Shown here in pieces: positions 45,312 through 50,617 of a DNA stretch of 50,617 nucleotides. Below the pieces are notes generated by a model. It was not told the DNA's origin, did not search any database, and worked only from the letters and a program-made list of their open reading frames with translations. This stretch comes from an uncultured Paraprevotella sp. GTDB taxonomy: Bacteria; Bacteroidota; Bacteroidia; Bacteroidales; Bacteroidaceae. The DNA lies in the NCBI GenBank assembly GCA_947177395.1, contig CAMWUI010000020.1, forward strand, positions 1 to 50,617, in the 5' to 3' direction. The stretch's first letter is position 1. The number at the start of each line of letters is the position of its first letter. Made by a program: the position numbers and the translations under genes.

Positions 45312-46465
45312 GCTTCAAGAGCTTTCTGATGGTTGAAGACAGGGTTGGCATACATGGTCAGTATGCGTTCGCGCAGGAAAGGAAGGTCCGGTTGCGACAG
45401 GGTTATCTTGTCGAGTCTGCTTTGCAGGTATTGTTCGAAACGCTCCTTCTCTTCGTCGGTATACCGGTCGGCAAAGGCTGTGGTGCCGTGCAACAGGTCG
45501 GCAGCTACGAAGTTGCCCGGATAAAGCCGGTAGTTCCGGTGAATCTCCCGGTCGATGTGTGCGGCGATACGGGGATAAAGTTCTGTTTTGGGCAGGTCGG
45601 CAGGCAGGCTGTCGAGCCATTCGTCGATGCAGGCTCCTGTCTGGAAATGAATGCGTCCTTTGTAGCCGTAAATGCCTGTGTACATATTGTCCAGGTCGTC
45701 CTGCTGGCTTTTTTTGAATCCGGGTATGTCCCGCTTCTGCTGGAACTCCTGTGCTTTCAGGTAATCACACGGGTCGTATTCGTAAGAGAGAGCCGTGGGG
45801 ACGATGTGCAGAGCCTTGAGCCGTTCCGTCACACTGCCTTCTCCTCCCATGCACATCATTTTCAGAATAGAGTCCTGCGTACGGTCGTCAGAGTCCTTGG
45901 CCCGGCCTTCCCGTTGCGCTATCCATACGCTCTGGTGCTTTTCGCTGACGGCAAAATGGATGTATCGTCCCAGTCGGGCGCTGGACAACAGCATCTGGCG
46001 CATGGAAAGCGACCGCTGCACGATGAATGACTTGTTGACACGGACGAACATCCTGATCCACGGCAGGATGAGCAGATTGTCGCCGATGGCGATTTCCGGT
46101 GTTGAGCGAAATCCGTTCTTAACCATCATGATACTCAGGAAGGCGGAGTCGAGCACAATGTCGCGGTGGTTGGTCACGAAGGTGTAAGCCCGGTCGTGGT
46201 CCGGCAGCGACGTGCTGTCCATGTCCAGTCCGTCGCTACACCGGTCGGCCAATTGAAACAGGAGCGGATAGCAGAATTTCTCCTGTACCTCGTCTACCGT
46301 GCGGCAGGAGCGCAGTCCGGCGGCAAAAGTATCGAAAGGTATATCCGGCAGGACTTTGGTTATCACGGCACGGAACGTTTCGTCTTTCAGGATCTCTTCA
46401 AAAATGCCCGGCAGTTCTTCCGGTGTGTATGGACGGATCTCGTCGAATTCGGCAGGTATTATCAT
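45308..46465 (-). CDS. Putative 1-acylglycerol-phosphate-type acyltransferase
   Basis: A 385-residue protein of the PlsC/GPAT-like superfamily. The catalytic block is TNHRDIVLD (His100...Asp106), which has five residues between His and Asp where the canonical motif has four, and the substrate-binding block is IAQREGRAKDSDD. It lacks obvious membrane helices, so it is probably a peripheral membrane enzyme. The acceptor is unknown: glycerol phosphate, lysophosphatidate or a Bacteroidota lipid such as an ornithine or glycine lipid. Its start overlaps ddl by ATGA and its end overlaps the NigD-like gene by ATGA, which implies coupled translation. Confidence 0.82.
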   Translation of the reverse strand: MIIPAEFDEIRPYTPEELPGIFEEILKDETFRAVITKVLPDIPFDTFAAGLRSCRTVDEVQEKFCYPLLFQLADRCSDGLDMDSTSLPDHDRAYTFVTNHRDIVLDSAFLSIMMVKNGFRSTPEIAIGDNLLILPWIRMFVRVNKSFIVQRSLSMRQMLLSSARLGRYIHFAVSEKHQSVWIAQREGRAKDSDDRTQDSILKMMCMGGEGSVTERLKALHIVPTALSYEYDPCDYLKAQEFQQKRDIPGFKKSQQDDLDNMYTGIYGYKGRIHFQTGACIDEWLDSLPADLPKTELYPRIAAHIDREIHRNYRLYPGNFVAADLLHGTTAFADRYTDEEKERFEQYLQSRLDKITLSQPDLPFLRERILTMYANPVFNHQKALEA

Positions 46466-47478
46466 GGCATGTCGTTTAGTCGGTTTTCTATGATATCGGT
46501 AAGCACATCCTTTATGTCCAGTCCGGCGGCCCGCACCTGTTGCGGTATGAAACTGGTGGCGGTCATGCCCGGTGTGGTGTTTATCTCCAACATGTTGATT
46601 CGTTCCTTTTCATTACCCTCGCTGTCGGTGGTCCGGGTGATGATATAGTCGATGCGTACGATGCCGGAACATCCCAGTATGTCGTAGATGGTGGATGTGA
46701 TGAGGCGCACGCGTTCGGCCGTCTCCTCGTTCAGGCGTGCCGGTGTGATTTCCCGCACCTGACCGTTGTATTTGGCGTCGTAGTCGAAGAACTCGTTGTC
46801 GGTCACAACCTCCGTGATGGGGAAGACTACGTCGCTGCGGCGTGTCTTGTAGCATCCGCAGGTGATTTCCGTGCCTTGCATGAATGCTTCGATCATTACC
46901 TCGTCGCTTTCGTTCATGGCTTTCCGGATAGCTTCCCGGAGCTGGCCTGCTTCTTTAACCTTGGTGACGCCGAAACTGGACCCCCCGGCATTGGGCTTGA
47001 CAAAACAGGGCAGTCCGATTTTCTCTATCACCTCGTCGTCCGTAACCAGATGTTCGAAGCCCCTTCTCACCACCATGCTCTCGCTGACGCTCACACCGAA
47101 GCTTTTCAGGTACTGATTGAGGGTGAATTTATTGAACGTCATGGCTTCCACCAGTACGCTGCTGGTGGAGTAGGGCATGTGAATCAAGTCGAAATACCCC
47201 TGAAGCAGACCGTTTTCACCCGGTGTGCCGTGTATCGTTATATAGGCGAAGTCCGGGCGTATGCGCCGTTCGCCGTGGAGAAACGAAAAGTCATTGCGGT
47301 CTACAGCGGCTTTTGTCCCGTCGTCCAGACGGGCTTCCCAGGCGAGGCCGTTGATTTCTATGATGTAGATATTATATTTTTCTTTATCGAGAAAAGAATA
47401 AATGCCCTGGGCGCTACGCAGGGAAACATCGTGTTCGGAAGAGTCTCCTCCGGCAATGATTGCAATTGTTTTTTTCAT
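46462..47478 (-). CDS. ddl: D-alanine-D-alanine ligase
   Basis: A 338-residue ATP-grasp enzyme making D-Ala-D-Ala for the peptidoglycan stem. IAIIAGGDSSEHDVSLRSAQGI is the N-terminal signature, HGTPGENGLLQGYFDL and the C-terminal MLEINTTPGMTATSF are family blocks with the metal ligands. The start at 47478 (MKKTIAIIAGG) is preferred; the frame extends to 47808 only antisense-like through rluD. It sits apart from the dcw cluster, which explains why ddl is missing there. It overlaps the acyltransferase start by four bases. Confidence 0.95.
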   Translation of the reverse strand: MKKTIAIIAGGDSSEHDVSLRSAQGIYSFLDKEKYNIYIIEINGLAWEARLDDGTKAAVDRNDFSFLHGERRIRPDFAYITIHGTPGENGLLQGYFDLIHMPYSTSSVLVEAMTFNKFTLNQYLKSFGVSVSESMVVRRGFEHLVTDDEVIEKIGLPCFVKPNAGGSSFGVTKVKEAGQLREAIRKAMNESDEVMIEAFMQGTEITCGCYKTRRSDVVFPITEVVTDNEFFDYDAKYNGQVREITPARLNEETAERVRLITSTIYDILGCSGIVRIDYIITRTTDSEGNEKERINMLEINTTPGMTATSFIPQQVRAAGLDIKDVLTDIIENRLNDMP

Positions 47479-47501
47479 TTTTTCTGTCTGATTAGTTCTG
47501 A

Positions 47502-48596
47502 TTAGTCGGTTGTTCGGTTGGAAATATAAGTGCGCCACCGGTTCAGGAGTGTTTGCATGTCTTCCGGAAGTTCGGACGTGAAGAACATCTCCTCTCCCGT
47601 GCGGGGATGTGTGAAACCCAAAGTGCGGGCATGGAGTGCCTGGCGCGGACATGTGTCGAAGCAGTTGTGGATAAACTGTTTGTATTTGCTGAACTGTGTT
47701 CCCCGCAGAATCTCGTTTCCTCCGTAGCGTTCGTCGTTGAACAGCGGATGACCGATATGCTTCATGTGCACCCGTATCTGGTGCGTGCGTCCTGTTTCCA
47801 GTATGCACTCTACAAACGTGACGTAACCGAAACGTTCCAGGACATGATAGTGGGTGACGGCGGTCTTGCCGATTTCCCCTCCGGCCGGATAGACGGCCAT
47901 CTGCATTCGGTCGCGCGGATGGCGGGCTATGTTGCCTTCTATGCGTCCTTCATCGGTATCCGGATTCCCCCATACCAAGGCGTTGTAACAGCGTTTGGTG
48001 GTTTTGTCGAAAAATTGCTTGCACAGGTGGGTCTTGGCTTCCGGTGTCTTGGCTATGACCAGCAGGCCGGACGTGTCTTTGTCGATGCGGTGGACAAGCC
48101 CCACTTCCGGGTCGTTGGGATTATAGGCGGGGTTGTCTTTCAGGTGCCATGCCACGGCGTTCACCAGAGTGCCCGTATAGTTACCGCATCCAGGGTGCAC
48201 CACCAGGCCGGCCGGTTTGTTGACCACCATCAGGTCGGCATCTTCGTAAACGATGTTCAGAGGGATGTCCTCGGGAATGATTTCATTGTTATATTTCGGA
48301 CGGTCCAGCATGAGTGTCACCACATCGCCCGGTTTGATTTTGTAGTTGCTTTTTGCCGGCCGGTCGTTCACGAGGATAAAACCGGCGTCGGCTGCTTTTT
48401 GCAGCCGGTTGCGCGAGGTGTTGAACAGATGTTCCATCAGGAACTTGTCTATGCGCATCGGGGTCTGCCCCTTGTCGGCTACGACACGGTGGTGCTCATA
48501 AAGCATTGCCGGCTGTTCCGTTTCGTCCAGTCCGTCGTCCGTCTCGTCGATGAAATCGTCAGATAGAGGAGAAGAGAGTTCGATGGGATTGTTCAT
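47502..48596 (-). CDS. rluD: 23S rRNA pseudouridine synthase, RluD family
   Basis: A 364-residue RluA/RluD-type pseudouridine synthase. The N-terminal S4 RNA-binding domain (RIDKFLMEHLFNTSRNRLQKAADAGFILVND) is followed by the catalytic domain with HRIDKDTSGLLVIAK, whose Asp is the nucleophile, and ILETGRTHQIRVHM. The start at 48596 (MNNPIEL) avoids overlapping the PASTA gene stop; 48629 is possible. RluD modifies helix 69 of 23S rRNA in E. coli. The acidic N-terminal extension of about 40 residues is Bacteroidota-like. Confidence 0.92.
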   Translation of the reverse strand: MNNPIELSSPLSDDFIDETDDGLDETEQPAMLYEHHRVVADKGQTPMRIDKFLMEHLFNTSRNRLQKAADAGFILVNDRPAKSNYKIKPGDVVTLMLDRPKYNNEIIPEDIPLNIVYEDADLMVVNKPAGLVVHPGCGNYTGTLVNAVAWHLKDNPAYNPNDPEVGLVHRIDKDTSGLLVIAKTPEAKTHLCKQFFDKTTKRCYNALVWGNPDTDEGRIEGNIARHPRDRMQMAVYPAGGEIGKTAVTHYHVLERFGYVTFVECILETGRTHQIRVHMKHIGHPLFNDERYGGNEILRGTQFSKYKQFIHNCFDTCPRQALHARTLGFTHPRTGEEMFFTSELPEDMQTLLNRWRTYISNRTTD

Positions 48597-48618
48597 CTGA
48601 TTAATTAGGGAATTGGGG

Positions 48619-49260
48619 TTACAGTTCAAATCCTTCTATGCTTCCGTCGGTCAGTGCCGGTGCTTCTGTTCCGAGCGAGTCTGTATATGAGTCGCGGAAG
48701 TCGTTTTCATACCCTTTGCCCACTTGCAGGACTACGGGAATGTCAGTTGAAATCCGTTCTCCGGCATCGATGGTCCGGCCTTCGCATTTCACTCCGTATA
48801 CCCAGTCGGCCTCTCCGTCGACGTATTCATAAGGAGCCAATTTTATTCCCAGAGCTTTGAGCCGTGCCTCCGCTTCGCGCAGGGAGCAGTTGTCTGCAAT
48901 GTCGGGAAAGGCCACGGTGGGGCTGTGTTGCGAGTTTAGAGTCAGGTATATGTCCCGTCCCAGTTTCACATTCGTGCCTCCGGCCGGGGTCTGTTCCAGT
49001 ATGGTGCCGGGCATCTGGTTGCGGTTGTAGCTGGAGTCGACGACAATCGCGTTCAGGCCTGCCTGGTTCAGCGCATAGCGGGCATCGTTCAGCGGCATTC
49101 CTTTAATGTCGGGCACACGGACACTTTCTCCGTGGTGAGTGTATATGTCCAGCCCTTTCCACACGCCGAATGCCAGCAGGACGATGAACAGTATCATTCC
49201 AAGCAGGTTGCCCCACAAGAGCGGGCTGGTTATCTTTGATTTGAATTCGCTAAATGTCAT
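48619..49260 (-). CDS. Single-pass membrane protein with PASTA domains
   Basis: A 213-residue protein: cytoplasmic stub, one membrane helix (about 14-36), then two to three PASTA modules (VRVPDIKGMPLNDARYALNQAGL, TVAFPDIADNCSLREAEARLKALGI, and a degenerate third) and an acidic tail. PASTA domains bind peptidoglycan fragments. No kinase or transpeptidase domain is attached, which is unusual outside Bacteroidota. It precedes rluD and ddl in the same operon, so it may take part in cell wall sensing or assembly. It starts after its own -7 box. Confidence 0.85.
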   Translation of the reverse strand: MTFSEFKSKITSPLLWGNLLGMILFIVLLAFGVWKGLDIYTHHGESVRVPDIKGMPLNDARYALNQAGLNAIVVDSSYNRNQMPGTILEQTPAGGTNVKLGRDIYLTLNSQHSPTVAFPDIADNCSLREAEARLKALGIKLAPYEYVDGEADWVYGVKCEGRTIDAGERISTDIPVVLQVGKGYENDFRDSYTDSLGTEAPALTDGSIEGFEL

Positions 49261-49289
49261 GGTTGTTTATGTTAGGTCGTTTCCTGTGT

Positions 49290-49297
49290 CAAAGGTA
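49290..49297 (-). promoter_or_regulatory. -7 box of the PASTA-rluD-ddl operon
   Basis: Reverse strand TACCTTTG, exact TAnnTTTG, 29 bases before the PASTA gene start. The rpmH terminator occupies its -33 region. Confidence 0.6.
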
Positions 49298-49303
49298 GTA
49301 ATA

Positions 49304-49349
49304 AAAAACGAAGAAGAAGTAAAGTTTCCCTTACTTCTTCTTCGTTTTT
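49304..49349 (-). terminator. Terminator of rpmH
   Basis: AAAAACGAAGAAGAAGTAA and TTACTTCTTCTTCGTTTTT form a perfect 19 bp stem around a short loop, ending in a T run on the reverse strand, 20 bases after the rpmH stop. Confidence 0.9.
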
Positions 49350-49369
49350 GTTATTTGGTACGGCAAAAA

Positions 49370-49525
49370 TTACTTGCCGTGCTTCTCGTCGGACACGGTC
49401 AGCTTCTTGCGGCCTTTGGCGCGGCGTGCAGCCAATACCTTGCGGCCGTTTGCAGTAGCCATTCTTTCGCGGAACCCGTGTTTGTTCTTTCTCTTTCTGT
49501 TGTGAGGTTGGAATGTTCTTTTCAT
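49370..49525 (-). CDS. rpmH: 50S ribosomal protein L34
   Basis: A 51-residue L34. It starts [19 protein letters not shown] and continues [22 protein letters not shown], the strongly conserved L34 sequence, with a short extra C-terminal tail (TVSDEKHGK) common in Bacteroidota. It acts in the large ribosomal subunit. It has its own promoter, divergent from efp, and a strong terminator. Confidence 0.97.
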   Translation of the reverse strand: MKRTFQPHNRKRKNKHGFRERMATANGRKVLAARRAKGRKKLTVSDEKHGK

Positions 49526-49567
49526 GTCTATATGCTTTTTATTTATTGTATTTCACGATTCGGGTTG

Positions 49568-49598
49568 CAAAAGTAGATACTTTTTTTTAATTAAGCAA
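49568..49598 (-). promoter_or_regulatory. Promoter of rpmH
   Basis: Reverse strand TTG, 20 bases, TACTTTTG (TAnnTTTG), 42 bases before the rpmH start. Confidence 0.65.
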
Positions 49599-49624
49599 GA
49601 GATAATTCATTTTTACTCATAACT

Positions 49625-49656
49625 TTTGCGTTTTTTTCTAATTTCAATTACCTTTG
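49625..49656 (+). promoter_or_regulatory. Promoter of efp
   Basis: TTTG, exactly 20 bases, TACCTTTG: a full Bacteroidota promoter, about 60 bases before the efp start. It stands back to back with the rpmH promoter. Confidence 0.8.
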
Positions 49657-49715
49657 TGGGTCTAAAAGCGACAGCGTGGATATTATTAGTATAAATCAAA
49701 GATAATAGGCAATTT

Positions 49716-50285
49716 ATGATTAACTCACAAGACATTAAAAAAGGCACTTGCATCCGTTTGGACGGCAAGTTGTATTTTTGCATCGATTTCCTGCACGTGA
49801 AACCGGGTAAGGGAAACACGATTATGCGTACCACATTGAAGGATGTCGTTTCCGGCAATGTGCTGGAGCGCCGTTTCAATATCGGGGAAAAGTTGGAAGA
49901 CGTACGTGTGGAGCGCCGCCCCTATCAGTTCCTTTACAAGGAAGGCGAGGACTTTATTTTCATGAACCAGGAAACGTATGACCAGCTTCCTATCGACCGC
50001 GACCTGATTACAGGGGTGGACTTTATGAAAGAAGGTGAAATCGTGGAAGTTGTATCGGATGCATCGACTGAAACGATTCTGTATGCGGAAGTGCCGGTAA
50101 AGGTGAAACTGGTGATTACCTATACGGAACCGGGTCTGAAAGGCGATACGGCTACCAATACGACCAAGCCGGCCAAGGTGGAGACCGGCGCCGAAATCCG
50201 TGTGCCTCTGTTTATCAACGAAGGTGAGACGGTGGAAGTGGACACACGCGACGGTTCCTATCTGGGTCGCGTGAAGGTGGACTGA
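49716..50285 (+). CDS. efp: Translation elongation factor P
   Basis: A 189-residue EF-P, which relieves ribosome stalling at consecutive prolines. It has the three-domain layout: the KOW-like domain with PGKG tip (Lys32, the position modified in many bacteria), the middle OB domain, and the C-terminal domain with GDTATNTTKPAKVETGAEIRVP and the final GRVKVD. Start and length are standard. A terminator follows. Confidence 0.97.
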   Translation: MINSQDIKKGTCIRLDGKLYFCIDFLHVKPGKGNTIMRTTLKDVVSGNVLERRFNIGEKLEDVRVERRPYQFLYKEGEDFIFMNQETYDQLPIDRDLITGVDFMKEGEIVEVVSDASTETILYAEVPVKVKLVITYTEPGLKGDTATNTTKPAKVETGAEIRVPLFINEGETVEVDTRDGSYLGRVKVD

Positions 50286-50308
50286 TTCGTCCGTTGCATG
50301 CTGTATAC

Positions 50309-50350
50309 GGGAGGCATTCCGGCGTTTGCCGGGGAGCCTCCCTTTCCTTT
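50309..50350 (+). terminator. Terminator of efp
   Basis: GGGAGGC and GCCTCCC enclose an inner CCGGC/GCCGG stem, then TTTCCTTTTG. Confidence 0.85.
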
Positions 50351-50395
50351 TGTCTAAAATAGTAAGTCATATTTCCTGTTTCTTGATTATTTTGT

Positions 50396-50403
50396 TACCT
50401 TTG
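50396..50403 (+). promoter_or_regulatory. -7 box of the glycosyltransferase gene
   Basis: TACCTTTG, exact TAnnTTTG, 17 bases before the ATG at 50421. Confidence 0.6.
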
Positions 50404-50420
50404 TTTTTTGATAGGCTATC

Positions 50421-50617
50421 ATGTCGGATAGTGTAAAAACAGACGAAAATATGAGATTCTCGCTGATTGTTCCGGTGTACAATCGTCCGGACGAAGTGGC
50501 CGAACTGCTTGAGTCGCTTGCCGGACAGACATATGATGACTTTGAGGTGCTTGTTGTAGAAGACGGCTCCGATATATCCTGCAGGCAGGTGGTGGAAGCA
50601 TGGAACGGACGGTTGGA
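50421..50617 (+). CDS. Family 2 glycosyltransferase, N-terminal part (runs off the window)
   Basis: The first 65 residues of a GT2 (GT-A fold) glycosyltransferase. The N-terminus MRFSLIVPVYNRPDEVAELLESLAGQTYDDFEV, after a ten-residue leader, is the nucleotide-sugar-binding start of the family, and VVEDGSD is the region before the metal-binding DxD. The rest lies outside the window, so donor and acceptor are unknown. The start could be 50421 or the ATG ten codons further on (50451). Confidence 0.85.
   Translation, partial: MSDSVKTDENMRFSLIVPVYNRPDEVAELLESLAGQTYDDFEVLVVEDGSDISCRQVVEAWNGRL

Noticed and set aside
47479-47808. Longer N-terminus for ddl
   Set aside because: The extension is antisense-like sequence inside rluD, and the conserved Ddl N-terminus begins at 47478.

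Overview
The window looks like a chromosomal segment of a Bacteroidota member, order Bacteroidales. Many gene starts are preceded by the Bacteroidota-type -7 box TAnnTTTG, several with a TTTG or TTG about 19-21 bases upstream, and Shine-Dalgarno sequences are weak or absent. The dcw cluster, PCMD and calycin-like surface proteins and C-termini of the form G(I/V)YIVNGKK fit this order. Those C-termini and the abundance of short peptides of the kind found at 43623 lean towards Prevotellaceae or close relatives. That family-level placement is inference.

Layout. (1) 1-11135 is mostly forward housekeeping and small operons: a reverse S9 dipeptidyl peptidase; rnhB with a WYL regulator and a small membrane protein; gpmI; a membrane-anchored HTH regulator followed by a secreted protein that shares its sensor domain; ung with a DUF3109 gene; and a GH29 fucosidase. 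(2) 11136-18379 is reverse: a MATE exporter with a structured leader, then a GH29-GH16-hydrolase glycan-degradation operon. (3) 18615-21995 holds gyrB, and a tRNA-Glu/rpsT unit, both reverse, and recO forward. (4) 22125-38175 is one long reverse division and cell wall (dcw) cluster: mraZ-rsmH-ftsL-ftsI-murE-mraY-murD-ftsW-murG-murC-ftsQ-ftsA-ftsZ-yqeY. It has a clear MraZ operator and lacks murF and ddl. (5) 38817-43808 is a forward surface or secreted-protein operon: PCMD lipoprotein, outer-membrane barrel, a calycin-like protein with an almost identical internal duplication, a mosaic protein, and a 61-residue peptide. (6) 43809-44645 is a non-coding junction packed with three different repeat systems. 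(7) 44646-49525 is reverse: rpmH, then a PASTA membrane protein, rluD, ddl, an acyltransferase and a NigD-like lipoprotein, several with ATGA overlaps. (8) efp and the start of a family 2 glycosyltransferase close the window on the forward strand.

The least explained material is the repeats. Two of the three convergent gene junctions carry arrays of short dyad-containing units with a 23-24 bp period. The unit sequences differ completely (TGTACA-based, AAGGAATACTAT-based, GTGGACAGC-based). One junction also carries a foldback with five AATGGTTCA-type motifs facing five inverted copies. The surface operon just before it shows recent domain duplication and a low-GC mosaic block crossing a gene boundary. 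Together these suggest a locus under diversification. The arrays and the surface operon are the best candidates for something undescribed.

All calls come from reading the sequence and from knowledge of the families. No database search was run.
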